Shown one piece after another: positions 1 through 7,863 of a stretch of 64,000 bases of DNA. The notes under the pieces are model-generated. The model was not told where the DNA came from. It searched no databases and saw only the letters and a program-made list of their open reading frames with translations. The position numbers and the translations under genes were made by a program. Positions within the stretch are counted from its first letter, which is position 1. Every line of letters begins with the position of its first letter. The DNA comes from Kurthia massiliensis (GTDB lineage: Bacteria; Bacillota; Bacilli; Bacillales_A; Planococcaceae): positions 749,724 to 813,723 of the forward strand of contig NZ_HE610996.1 in the NCBI RefSeq assembly GCF_000285555.1, written 5' to 3'.

Positions 1-1304
1 ATGCGTTCGCAGACCTTTTCAAAAAAGAACAAGAATTAAATGAAATCGCTGCAAAAATGGGCGATGCAACACCAGAAGAATTAGAACAACTATTAGAAGA
101 CATGGCAGAAGTACAAGACGCATTAGAAGCAGGTGACTTTTATTCTTTAGATATGAAAGTTGACGAAGTAGCACGCGGTCTTGGTCTTGATGCGATCGGT
201 TTAGATCGTGACGTCGCAGCCCTTTCAGGTGGTCAACGTACGAAATTACTTCTAGCAAAATTATTATTAGAAAAACCGAAAGTATTATTACTAGATGAGC
301 CGACAAACTATTTAGATGAAGAACATATCGAATGGTTACGTACGTATTTAAAAGATTATCCACACGCATTTTTATTAATTTCACATGATGTTGAATTTAT
401 GAACGATGTCGTAGGCGTTATTTTCCACTTAGAGTTTTCTAAATTAACGCGTTACACAGCGTCATATGAAAAATTCTTAGAGCTTGCAGAAATTAATAAA
501 CGTCAACATATCGACGCTTACGAAAAACAACAAGAATTCATTAAACAACAAGAAACGTTTATTCAAAAGAACAAAGCGCGTTTCTCTACAACAGGTCGTG
601 CGAAATCACGTCAAAAACAACTGGATCGCTTAGAAGTGATCGAACGTCCGGAAACAGCTTCTAAACCGACATTCCGCTTTGAAGAATCTCGTAGCTCAAG
701 CCGTTACGTCGTAGAAGCGAAAGATTTATTAATCGGTTACGATAAAGAAAAACCGTTATTACCACCACTAACATTCCAAATCGAACGCGGTGAAAAAATT
801 GCCCTTGTCGGTATGAATGGTGTCGGTAAATCAACATTATTAAAAACGATGCTCGGCAAAATCCCAGCACTTGGCGGTAAAGTTGAACGCGGTGACTTCC
901 TATTTCCTTCTTACTTCGAACAAGAAGTAAAAGCAGGTAAAGAAACACCGATCGATGTCATTTGGGATGCATATCCAAGCTTAACGCAAGGGACTGTTCG
1001 TTCATTACTAGCAAAAACAGGTCTTAAAAATGAACATATCGGTCGCCCAATGAGCCAATTATCAGGTGGCGAACAAGCGAAAGTCCGCATTTGTAAATTA
1101 ATGATGGACGAATCAAACTGGATGTTATTCGATGAACCGACAAACCACTTAGACATCGATGCAAAAGCAGAATTAAAACGCGCGATGCAAGAATATAAAG
1201 GCACAATCGTACTCGTTTCCCATGAACCTGAATTTTACGATGGTTTAGTAACGAAAGTATGGAACGTTGCAGAATGGTTCTCTGAAGCACATAAAGAACA
1301 ATAA
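1..1304 (+). CDS. yfmM: ABC-F family ATPase, YfmM type (5' end outside window)
   Basis: The reading frame is open from the first bases of the window, so this is the C-terminal part of a longer protein; no start is visible. It has the end of nucleotide-binding domain 1 (signature LSGGQRTK, Walker B VLLLDEPTNYLD), the charged inter-domain linker typical of ABC-F proteins, then domain 2 with Walker A GMNGVGKST, signature LSGGEQAK and Walker B WMLFDEPTNHLD. There are no membrane segments, so it is a soluble ribosome-associated type ATPase rather than a transporter. The wording around NBD1 (EVARGLGLD, LDEEHIEWL) matches the Bacillus YfmM subgroup as I remember it. ABC-F proteins act on the ribosome as translation or antibiotic-protection factors; the specific role here is not deducible. 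A terminator follows directly. Confidence 0.9.
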   Translation, partial: AFADLFKKEQELNEIAAKMGDATPEELEQLLEDMAEVQDALEAGDFYSLDMKVDEVARGLGLDAIGLDRDVAALSGGQRTKLLLAKLLLEKPKVLLLDEPTNYLDEEHIEWLRTYLKDYPHAFLLISHDVEFMNDVVGVIFHLEFSKLTRYTASYEKFLELAEINKRQHIDAYEKQQEFIKQQETFIQKNKARFSTTGRAKSRQKQLDRLEVIERPETASKPTFRFEESRSSSRYVVEAKDLLIGYDKEKPLLPPLTFQIERGEKIALVGMNGVGKSTLLKTMLGKIPALGGKVERGDFLFPSYFEQEVKAGKETPIDVIWDAYPSLTQGTVRSLLAKTGLKNEHIGRPMSQLSGGEQAKVRICKLMMDESNWMLFDEPTNHLDIDAKAELKRAMQEYKGTIVLVSHEPEFYDGLVTKVWNVAEWFSEAHKEQ

Positions 1305-1314
1305 TAATAAAACG

Positions 1315-1346
1315 AAAAACCTTTCACTTTTTTGTGAAGGGTTTTT
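1315..1346 (+). terminator. Rho-independent terminator
   Basis: Stem aaaaacctttcac / gtgaagggttttt around a T-rich loop, ending in a T run, 10 bases after the ABC-F stop codon. Confidence 0.85.
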
Positions 1347-1421
1347 CTCATTTTAGCCATATGTTTCGCATCATATGCATTTTCTGTTTACAATAGTAGT
1401 ATAAGGATGGTGTCTCAACAT

Positions 1422-2312
1422 ATGAGCAACAACGATTTAGCAGACAGTTACGCCCCGAAAAAAATGGCGAAGCTGCAAAAAACATTTTTACGATTCCTCG
1501 GTATTACGATTGGCGCACTTATTATGGCCGTCGCACTTGAAGAAGTACTCATTCCGAATCATCTCGTCGACGGTGGCGTCACCGGCATTGCGATGATGAT
1601 CTCCCATATGACTGGATTATCACTCGGTCTATTCTTATTTATTTTAAACTTGCCGTTCCTTTATTTCGGCTATAAACAAATCGGCAAAAGCTTTGCGATT
1701 TCCGTCACATATGGCATTGCCGTCTTATCAGCCGCGACAACGTTTATTCCCCTACCTGGTGCCTTCACGAACGACACATTGCTCGCAACCGTTCTTGGTG
1801 GCATCATGCTAGGCATCGGTGTTGGGATCGCAATTCGCTCTGGCGGCTGCCTCGATGGTAGTGAAACGCTCGCGATTATGTTTAACAAAAAAACGCCCTT
1901 CTCCGTTGGCCAAATTATTTTAATTATGAACTTATTTATTTTAGGTAGCGCGAGCTTCGTCTTTGGTTTAGACCGTGCGATGTATTCTCTAATTGCGTAT
2001 TTTATCGCATTTAAAACGATTGACCTCGTTTCAGAAGGTTTCAATCAAACGAAATCGATCTGGATCATTAGCGAAAAGCCAGAACTCATCGGTGAAAAAA
2101 TTATGTTCCGTCTCGGACGTGGTGTGACGTATTTAAACGGACGCGGTGGCTATACGAACGATGAAAAGCAAGTCATCTTCTGCGTCATTAGTCGGTTAGA
2201 AGAAGCGAAACTCAAAACGATCGTGCATGAAGTCGATCCGTCTGCGTTTCTTGCCTTCAGCAACATGACGGAAATTAGCGGTGGGAACTTTAAGAAAAAA
2301 GATATTCACTAA
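1422..2312 (+). CDS. YitT family membrane protein (DUF161 + DUF2179)
   Basis: About 296 residues: five or six hydrophobic segments (residues about 20-190) followed by a soluble C-terminal domain of about 80 residues (from ISEKPELIGEK), the arrangement of YitT/YqfU/YpjC-type proteins. The N-terminal half carries the glycine-rich stretch GGVTGIAMM typical of the family. Function in Bacillales is not established; an export or regulatory role at the membrane is inferred. I place the start at the second ATG because the ribosome-binding site AAGGATGGTG at 1403-1412 lies 9 bases before it, whereas the ATG at 1407 sits inside that site. A single-gene unit between two terminators. Confidence 0.85.
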   Translation: MSNNDLADSYAPKKMAKLQKTFLRFLGITIGALIMAVALEEVLIPNHLVDGGVTGIAMMISHMTGLSLGLFLFILNLPFLYFGYKQIGKSFAISVTYGIAVLSAATTFIPLPGAFTNDTLLATVLGGIMLGIGVGIAIRSGGCLDGSETLAIMFNKKTPFSVGQIILIMNLFILGSASFVFGLDRAMYSLIAYFIAFKTIDLVSEGFNQTKSIWIISEKPELIGEKIMFRLGRGVTYLNGRGGYTNDEKQVIFCVISRLEEAKLKTIVHEVDPSAFLAFSNMTEISGGNFKKKDIH

Positions 2313-2348
2313 AAAATGTGCGCAAGCAAAGCTTGTGCATATTTTTTT
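2311..2348 (+). terminator. Terminator after YitT gene
   Basis: Hairpin aaaaaatgtgcgcaagc / gcttgtgcatattttttt with a 3-base loop and G-T pairs, then a T run. Confidence 0.75.
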
Positions 2349-2373
2349 GAAGATTTTTTGATATTTTCGTGAC

Positions 2374-2387
2374 AGAAAGCGTTTTCA
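2374..2387 (+). promoter_or_regulatory. Candidate CcpA (cre) site
   Basis: The 14 bases AGAAAGCGTTTTCA fit the catabolite-responsive consensus WGWAARCGYTWWCA at every position. It lies in the gap between the YitT gene and the Spx-like gene, about 190 bp upstream of the latter's promoter. No gene start is visible close to it, so its target is unclear. A chance match is possible. Confidence 0.4.
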
Positions 2388-2571
2388 TTGAAGCAAACTT
2401 CCTCAAAACCGCGTCACGACGGCATTTATCGATATTTTCTGACAAAAAAACAATTTGAAACCTGTACTATTTTTTTACGTCCTATATATAAATACAGCGC
2501 GATAAACGGCAATTTGCATGTAAAATGCTCTTTTCTCCGTAAATATATGGCGTTTGTTCAAAAAAATCAAT

Positions 2572-2604
2572 TTGACTTATAGATATCTTACTGATAAGAT
2601 ATAT
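2572..2604 (+). promoter_or_regulatory. Sigma-A promoter with palindromic operator, Spx-like gene
   Basis: TTGACT at 2572-2577, 17-base spacer, TAAGAT at 2595-2600. A perfect inverted repeat, ATATCTTA-ctga-TAAGATAT (2583-2602), covers the spacer and the -10 box. That is a classic repressor position. The MarR-family gene downstream in the same unit is the obvious candidate ligand, by inference only. Confidence 0.7.
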
Positions 2605-2635
2605 GTATCATATAAGAACGAAAGTAGGAATCCAC

Positions 2636-3040
2636 ATGACTGTTACAATTTACACACAAACAAGCTGCACATCATCAAAAAAAGCACTGCAATGGTTACG
2701 CGAAAACGGTATTCAATATACTGAAAAACGTATTACGTCTGATCCGCTAACATTGTCAGAGTTCAAAACGATTTTAAGCATGACCGAAGATGGCACAGAT
2801 GAAATTATTTCAACAAACTCAAAAGACTATAAAAACTTGAACTGCGACATTAATACATTATCAATTCAAGAACTATATGCAATTATTAAAGAACATCCAA
2901 AAATGTTACGTAGTCCGATTTTATTAGATGCGAAACGTTTACAAGTCGGTTACAACGAAATGGATATTCGTCGCTTCATCCCACGTAAAGTTCGTGCCTT
3001 CGAATTGTACGAAATGCAACGCCTTGCAAATGAGTACTAA
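2636..3040 (+). CDS. Spx/ArsC-family RNA polymerase-binding regulator, CxxS variant
   Basis: 134 residues, the length of Spx, with the Spx hallmark stretches [11 protein letters not shown] and KRLQVGYNE and the terminal [10 protein letters not shown]. The glycine in MTEDG corresponds to the Spx residue that contacts the RNA polymerase alpha C-terminal domain. The N-terminal redox switch reads C-T-S-S (Cys11, Ser14) instead of C-x-x-C. The family arginine before P-I is serine here (MLRSPI). A disulfide switch is therefore impossible and activity may be constitutive or controlled by expression and proteolysis. A canonical Spx probably exists elsewhere. The start is the ATG after AAAGTAGGA; an earlier in-frame ATG at 2603 has no ribosome-binding site and overlaps the operator. 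The MarR regulator follows 22-28 bases later, so the two are probably co-transcribed. Confidence 0.9.
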   Translation: MTVTIYTQTSCTSSKKALQWLRENGIQYTEKRITSDPLTLSEFKTILSMTEDGTDEIISTNSKDYKNLNCDINTLSIQELYAIIKEHPKMLRSPILLDAKRLQVGYNEMDIRRFIPRKVRAFELYEMQRLANEY

Positions 3041-3062
3041 ACGTCAGAAAATTTGGAGATGA

Positions 3063-3494
3063 TTGAACGTGATGGATCGCCGCAACAATGGCATCACAGC
3101 TCTTTTTGAAGTAGCAACTGCTATCGAACGAAAATGGGCAAATGAATGGAATAGCCACAATAATTTAGGCTTATCAAAAACGCATATTTTATTATTGGAC
3201 TTATTAGATTCCAAAGGACCACTCCGCCCTTCTGATTTAGCAGAAACACTACATGTGACAACTGGTGGCGTCACTGTTCTGACGAGTAAACTGATTAAAG
3301 CCGAATATATTAAAAAACAACAAAACCCTTCTGACCGTCGCGCATCTCAACTGGAGATTACCGACGCTGGAAAAGCACTTCTCGAAGATGCATACGACCA
3401 TATCGAAGCACTTGTGAATCGCATGTTCGGTATGCTTACGCCTGAAGAAGTCAAAACGCTGCAAGTCATTTTTATGAAATGTTTGCAAGCATAA
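3063..3494 (+). CDS. MarR family winged-helix regulator
   Basis: About 142 residues with the MarR fold: dimerisation helices at both ends and a central winged helix. The recognition region is DLAETLHVTTGGVTVLTSKL and the wing contains the family's D-R-R (NPSDRRASQLEIT). It could bind the palindrome upstream of the Spx-like gene and autoregulate the pair; that is inference. The start is uncertain. GGAG at 3055-3058 is 4 bases from TTG 3063, 10 from GTG 3069 and 13 from ATG 3072, so GTG 3069 may be the real start. The ligand cannot be predicted; no cysteine matches the OhrR/MgrA sensing position near the N-terminus. Confidence 0.85.
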   Translation: MNVMDRRNNGITALFEVATAIERKWANEWNSHNNLGLSKTHILLLDLLDSKGPLRPSDLAETLHVTTGGVTVLTSKLIKAEYIKKQQNPSDRRASQLEITDAGKALLEDAYDHIEALVNRMFGMLTPEEVKTLQVIFMKCLQA

Positions 3495-3539
3495 CAGTTC
3501 ATGCTTTTCGCTGTTCCTAGTGTGTGGAGAACAGCGTAC

Positions 3540-3571
3540 GAGCACGTCTTTATAGGCGTGCTTTTTTTTAT
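3540..3571 (+). terminator. Terminator after MarR gene
   Basis: Stem agcacgtc / ggcgtgct with a 6-base loop followed by eight T. Confidence 0.8.
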
Positions 3572-3575
3572 GCAC

Positions 3576-3612
3576 GAAAAAGCCTTGCTTCAGACGAAAG
3601 CAAGGCTTCTTT
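3576..3612 (-). terminator. Terminator of ECF sigma gene
   Basis: Stem aagccttgctt / aagcaaggctt with a 7-base loop, T runs on both sides; it probably stops the minus-strand sigma gene and backs up the plus-strand one. Confidence 0.75.
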
Positions 3613-3643
3613 TCTATATAAACCTCGGGGGATGAGGAGTTTG

Positions 3644-4204
3644 TTATGCAGGCATAATAGCAGATGCTGACACTTCATCTGACAACATCATTTCTTTTAA
3701 ACGCGCTTTCGCACGGAAAAGACGAGATTTTACAGTACCGATTGATACTTTCATAACATCAGCGATTTCGATTAAAGATAACTGATGCACGTAAAAGTAT
3801 AGTAACGTATTTTTGTAAATACCGTCTAATTGACCGATTTTGTCTTGAACGATTTTCGCCACGTCTTCCTTTTCGATTAATTCCTCTGTTGATAATTCAT
3901 CGTTTGGAACTAAATCAAGAACAGGCACGTCTAATGTATCAGGTTGGTTAATCATATATTTGCTGCGGCGTACATTTTTGCGATAGCGGTCGCGGAATGT
4001 ATTCATGCAAATTGTTGTTAACCATGCTTTTAAATGATCGACTTGTGCAACGTATGATTCGTAGCGGACAACTTTGACCCATACTTCTTGCATTAAGTCT
4101 TCTGCTTCTGCTTTATTGCGTGTTAGCTTTAAGCATAAGTGGTAAATGTAGCGATTGTATTCTTCGTATACGTCGTTTAATGTAGTGTTTTGTAATTGTT
4201 CCAT
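3644..4204 (-). CDS. RNA polymerase sigma factor, ECF (sigma-70 region 2/4) type
   Basis: 186 residues. Region 2 spans about residues 12-85, with AEDLMQEVWVKV matching the core-binding and -10 recognition helices. A short linker leads to region 4 at about 115-170 with the helix-turn-helix SLIEIADVMKVSIGTVKSRLFRAKARL. No region 1.1 or 3, so it belongs to the extracytoplasmic-function class. A good ribosome-binding site, AGGAGG, precedes the ATG. No anti-sigma gene lies downstream (only a terminator) or upstream, so it is an orphan in this locus and its signal is unknown. The regulon cannot be told from the sequence. Confidence 0.9.
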   Translation of the reverse strand: MEQLQNTTLNDVYEEYNRYIYHLCLKLTRNKAEAEDLMQEVWVKVVRYESYVAQVDHLKAWLTTICMNTFRDRYRKNVRRSKYMINQPDTLDVPVLDLVPNDELSTEELIEKEDVAKIVQDKIGQLDGIYKNTLLYFYVHQLSLIEIADVMKVSIGTVKSRLFRAKARLKEMMLSDEVSASAIMPA

Positions 4205-4395
4205 AGTGTGTAACCTCCTGAGTGGTTCGAATTTTTTCGTTATATGTGTGCTGTATGTATCAGCGAAATGTTTAAGTTATGTTTTTCTTTATACACTTAT
4301 TATTACGGAAACGAACCTTACGCTCTATCGGTTTAACTTTCATTTACCTTACAATCGTGTAAGATAAGGAACTTTTTCATGTAAGCTACCCATAC

Positions 4396-4430
4396 AAAAA
4401 GGCATTTCCGAATTCGGAAATGCCTTTTTT
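4396..4430 (-). terminator. Terminator of CorC/HlyC-type gene
   Basis: Perfect 15-bp inverted repeat aaaggcatttccgaa / ttcggaaatgccttt with no loop, flanked by A and T runs, just beyond the stop of the minus-strand gene. Confidence 0.8.
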
Positions 4431-4432
4431 CG

Positions 4433-5668
4433 TTATATGATTTTCATAATGGTTACCTTCGTCGCATGTGTACCTTCCGTATCATCAATGACGAGCGACA
4501 CATCCCCTACTTGTAGGCGATCGCCGACTTGTGGCAACCTTTGCAACTCATCAATAATAAGTCCACCGATAATGCCATGCGCATCTGTCGGTATGTGACA
4601 TTGTAATAACTGATTCACTTGGTCAATATCAATACGGTCACTACAAATGACGCGGTCCGCTGCTACTTCATAAATGAGTGGTGTCGTACGGTCCGTTTCA
4701 TCTTCAATATTTTGACCGATCATATCTTCAATCATATCTTCGGTCGTCACGATGCCGAGCGTACCACCGTATTCGTCTAAAACAATTGCTAAATGTTTTT
4801 TCGCTGAAATCATTCGTTTGAACACTCGTTCCACTTCTATATTTTGCGCGATAAACAATGGATCATCATCTAAAAATTCTTCTAGCTGGCGCGTCGGATC
4901 AATCGACCATTCGACTAATTTTTTTGATAAAAACAGCCCGACGATATGGTCGATATCTTCATCGTATACCGGGTAACGTGTATAACCGTGATGTAAAATG
5001 ACGTCACGTACATCGTCAAATGTCGATGCGAGTGGCAAGCCGATAATTTCTGTGCGATGCGCACCGAGCACATCTTCTACATCTTTATCTGGAAAGTCGA
5101 GCACTTCTTTCAGTCGTTTCCCTTCCACTTGGTCATACGCACCTGACGTCTCTGCGATATCAATGACCGCGCGTACTTCCGCTTTCGTCATTTTCCCTTC
5201 TGTCACCGCACCACGTGTTAAAATGCGCATGAAAATGTTCGTAAAGCTCTGAACGATGACCGCAATTGGCGTACAAATTTTTACTAAGTAATAAATCGGT
5301 TTCAACACAGGTGCCGAATAAGACATCGGCTCAGCATACGTTACCGCCATCGTTTTCGGTAACACTTCTGCAAATAAAATAAGTACGATCGTTAAAATCG
5401 CCGTCGCAATCGACACTTTCCAGCCGTGGTTAATTGCAATAATCGTCACAATTGTTGGTAGTAAAATGTTGACGACATTGTTTAAAATGAGCACCGTCGT
5501 AATCATACGGTCTGGTTTCTCAATAATTTTTAACATAAAAATCGAGCGCTCATCTCCAGACTTCGCACGTAATCGTACTTTCATTTTATTAATAGCAGTC
5601 AGCGCTGTTTCCGCTGCCGCAAAATAGCTTGATAATAACAGTAAAACGCCTAGTAAAATAAATTCCAT
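4433..5668 (-). CDS. HlyC/CorC (CNNM) family membrane protein with CBS pair
   Basis: 411 residues. An N-terminal CNNM domain with about four hydrophobic segments (residues 1-190) begins with a short first helix containing the family's A-E-T-A-L motif (YFAAAETALTAI). Two CBS domains follow at about 205-325 (including LDEYGGTLGIVTTEDMIEDMIG), then the C-terminal CorC_HlyC domain. Members of the family are implicated in Mg2+ homeostasis and efflux (B. subtilis YhdP/MpfA). I set the start at ATG 5668, preceded by GGAAGGAGCG. An in-frame extension upstream reads into the neighbouring promoter and has no family similarity. Confidence 0.88.
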   Translation of the reverse strand: MEFILLGVLLLLSSYFAAAETALTAINKMKVRLRAKSGDERSIFMLKIIEKPDRMITTVLILNNVVNILLPTIVTIIAINHGWKVSIATAILTIVLILFAEVLPKTMAVTYAEPMSYSAPVLKPIYYLVKICTPIAVIVQSFTNIFMRILTRGAVTEGKMTKAEVRAVIDIAETSGAYDQVEGKRLKEVLDFPDKDVEDVLGAHRTEIIGLPLASTFDDVRDVILHHGYTRYPVYDEDIDHIVGLFLSKKLVEWSIDPTRQLEEFLDDDPLFIAQNIEVERVFKRMISAKKHLAIVLDEYGGTLGIVTTEDMIEDMIGQNIEDETDRTTPLIYEVAADRVICSDRIDIDQVNQLLQCHIPTDAHGIIGGLIIDELQRLPQVGDRLQVGDVSLVIDDTEGTHATKVTIMKII

Positions 5669-5719
5669 ATAAACGCTCCTTCCCCATTTATATACTAAGT
5701 ACCCGAAAACATGACTACT

Positions 5720-5750
5720 TTGACACATCATTTTGTCGCTATGATATAAT
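5720..5750 (+). promoter_or_regulatory. Promoter of M20 dipeptidase gene
   Basis: TTGACA at 5720-5725 and TATAAT at 5745-5750 with a 19-base spacer; the -10 is extended (TGaTATAAT), which compensates for the long spacer. Confidence 0.65.
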
Positions 5751-5793
5751 TTGTAGTGCTTAACAATAAATAAACAAAAGCGAGGGATTTTCA

Positions 5794-7179
5794 GTGAGTA
5801 ACTTAGAAAACTTAAACAAATATTTTGCAGAAAATCGCGAACGTCATTTAGAAGAAATGAAAGCTTTCTTATCAATTCCAAGTATTAGCTCTCTTTCTGA
5901 ACATAAAGATGACATGTACAAAGCTGCAAACCACTTATCAGATTTATTAACAACAGCAGGTATGGAAAACGCAACGATCCACGATACAGCGGGTCACCCA
6001 GTCGTAACTGCTGATTGGTTACACGCTGAAGGTGCACCAACTGTTCTTGTATACGGTCACTACGATGTACAACCAGTCGATCCAATCGAACTTTGGGATA
6101 GCATGCCTTTCGAGCCAGAAATCCGTGACAACATTATGTTCGCACGTGGTTCTTCAGACGATAAAGGTCAAGTGTTCATGCACGTAAAAGTACTTGAAGG
6201 AATGCTTGCATCAGACGAAAAATTGCCAGTCAATGTGAAAGTCATCTTTGAAGGCGAAGAAGAAATCGGTTCTGTTCATTTAGACCAATTTATCGCTGAC
6301 CATAAAGATTACTTAAAATCAGACGTTGTCGTAATTTCTGATACGTCTCTATACGCACCTGGTAAGCCAGCTGTCGTTTATTCATTACGTGGCTTAACAG
6401 GTATCCAAATCGACGTACGTACTGCCAAAGGTGACTTACACTCAGGTATGTACGGTGGTGGTGTTCACAACTCTATCCACATCTTATCTGATATTCTTTC
6501 TTCATTCCACGATGAAAACGGTCATATCGCTGTTGAAGGTTTCTACGACAACGTATTACCAATTTCAGATGAAGAACGTGCAGCTTACGCAGAGCTAGGT
6601 TTCGATGAAGAACAAATGAAAGAAGAAGCTGGCGTTAAAACACTTTACGGTGAATCAGGCTTCACTTATTTAGAACAAACTTGGGCACGTCCAACGCTTG
6701 AAATTAACGGCGTATTCGGTGGCTTCTCTGGTGAAGGTGTTAAAACAGTTCTTCCTGCACAAGCTGGCGCAAAAATTACTTGCCGCTTAGTACCGAACCA
6801 AGACCCACACGAAATCGTTGCACTACTTCGTGCACACGTTGCGAAACATACTCCAGAAGGCGTTGATATCGAAATTACTGAATTCGATAAAGGGAAACCA
6901 TTTATCGCACCATTCGATCACCCTTACGTACAAGCTGCTGGTCACTCTTACGAAACACAATACGATCAAAAAACAGCGTTCATCCGTTCAGGTGGCTCAA
7001 TTCCAATCGTTTCAACATTCGACGAAATTTTAGGCGCGCCAGTCATTATGATGGGCTTCGCATTATCAACTGAAAACTTCCACGCACCGAACGAACACTT
7101 CCACTTAGAAAACTTCGATAAAGGTTTACGCGTTGTGTCTCACTACTTCAACAGCGTTGCTGGCATTGAAAAAATCTAA
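5794..7179 (+). CDS. M20 family dipeptidase
   Basis: 461 residues, a cytosolic two-zinc peptidase of the M20/ArgE-DapE superfamily, subgroup of carnosinase-like dipeptidases. Metal-binding motifs are visible: YGHYDVQP (His, Asp) near residue 92, the bridging Asp in RGSSDDKGQ, and the catalytic Glu pair in FEGEEEIGS near 157. The lid dimerisation domain occupies about 190-350. It starts at GTG 5794 behind a GCGAGGG site. It probably hydrolyses dipeptides for amino-acid supply; substrate range is not readable from sequence. It has its own promoter and terminator. Confidence 0.9.
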   Translation: MSNLENLNKYFAENRERHLEEMKAFLSIPSISSLSEHKDDMYKAANHLSDLLTTAGMENATIHDTAGHPVVTADWLHAEGAPTVLVYGHYDVQPVDPIELWDSMPFEPEIRDNIMFARGSSDDKGQVFMHVKVLEGMLASDEKLPVNVKVIFEGEEEIGSVHLDQFIADHKDYLKSDVVVISDTSLYAPGKPAVVYSLRGLTGIQIDVRTAKGDLHSGMYGGGVHNSIHILSDILSSFHDENGHIAVEGFYDNVLPISDEERAAYAELGFDEEQMKEEAGVKTLYGESGFTYLEQTWARPTLEINGVFGGFSGEGVKTVLPAQAGAKITCRLVPNQDPHEIVALLRAHVAKHTPEGVDIEITEFDKGKPFIAPFDHPYVQAAGHSYETQYDQKTAFIRSGGSIPIVSTFDEILGAPVIMMGFALSTENFHAPNEHFHLENFDKGLRVVSHYFNSVAGIEKI

Positions 7180-7190
7180 TATAGCGCAAC

Positions 7191-7222
7191 AAAAAAGCCT
7201 CGATGTTTGTCGAGGCTTTTTT
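7191..7222. terminator. Bidirectional terminator
   Basis: Stem aaaaaagcctcga / tcgaggctttttt between convergent dipeptidase and nitroreductase genes. Confidence 0.85.
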
Positions 7223-7223
7223 A

Positions 7224-7796
7224 TTATTCTCCGAAGAACGTTACGATTTCTTCTGCTGATTTACGTGGTTTTTTCTCAGGAACTTTATCAAAGTAGCCAA
7301 GTTGTAACATCGCGATGACGCGTTCTCCTGGTTTTGCACCGATTGCTTCGATGAATTCTGGGCTATCTAACCAAGTTGGATTTTTCCAAATAGAGCCGAT
7401 ACCGCGATCCCATGCAAGTAACATCATGTTTTGAATGAAACAGCTTGCTGCCGCAAAATCTTCTGTACGCTCATGTTGACGTAAATCTTCTGGTACGACA
7501 ACGAATGCATACGCACCTGGTGTTAAAAATTTCGTCATTTTATGTTCGATTTCTTCTGCTGACAGTTTTGCATGGTTCGGAATTGTCACGTCACGGATGA
7601 CGTCCAATACTTTCGGTAACCCTTCACCAACACCTAAAATAACGCGCCAAGGTTGGCGATTTTTATGGTTTGGTGCCCATACTGCGTCATCAATAATATC
7701 TAAAATATCTTGTACATCTACAGGCTGTTTGTTAAATACACCGATTGAACGGCGCTCACGAATAGCCTCTTTGACTGTTAAAGATTGTTCGTTCAC
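7224..7796 (-). CDS. Nitroreductase family FMN oxidoreductase
   Basis: 190 residues with the nitroreductase fold. The N-terminal FMN-phosphate motif is IRERRSIGVF, followed by APNHKNRQPWR, and the C-terminal half has the family's GIGSIWKNP and ALQLGYFD-like segment (AMLQLGYFDKVPEKKPR). These are NAD(P)H-dependent flavoenzymes reducing nitro compounds or quinones. The physiological substrate is unknown. It starts at GTG 7796 behind AGGAGTGAG. It sits alone between a shared terminator and the MMPL gene's 3' end. Confidence 0.88.
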   Translation of the reverse strand: MNEQSLTVKEAIRERRSIGVFNKQPVDVQDILDIIDDAVWAPNHKNRQPWRVILGVGEGLPKVLDVIRDVTIPNHAKLSAEEIEHKMTKFLTPGAYAFVVVPEDLRQHERTEDFAAASCFIQNMMLLAWDRGIGSIWKNPTWLDSPEFIEAIGAKPGERVIAMLQLGYFDKVPEKKPRKSAEEIVTFFGE

Positions 7797-7863
7797 TGCT
7801 ACTCACTCCTAAGACTTATTATCGCTATCAACGATACCACATCACGTTAAAAAATCAATCGCG

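Noticed and set aside
1670..2044. 124-codon minus-strand frame inside the YitT gene
   Set aside because: Overlaps a well-supported membrane protein gene; no ribosome-binding site.
2388..2582. 64-codon plus-strand frame upstream of the Spx-like gene
   Set aside because: Starts at TTG without a ribosome-binding site, composition is not protein-like, and it runs into the promoter and operator of the next gene.
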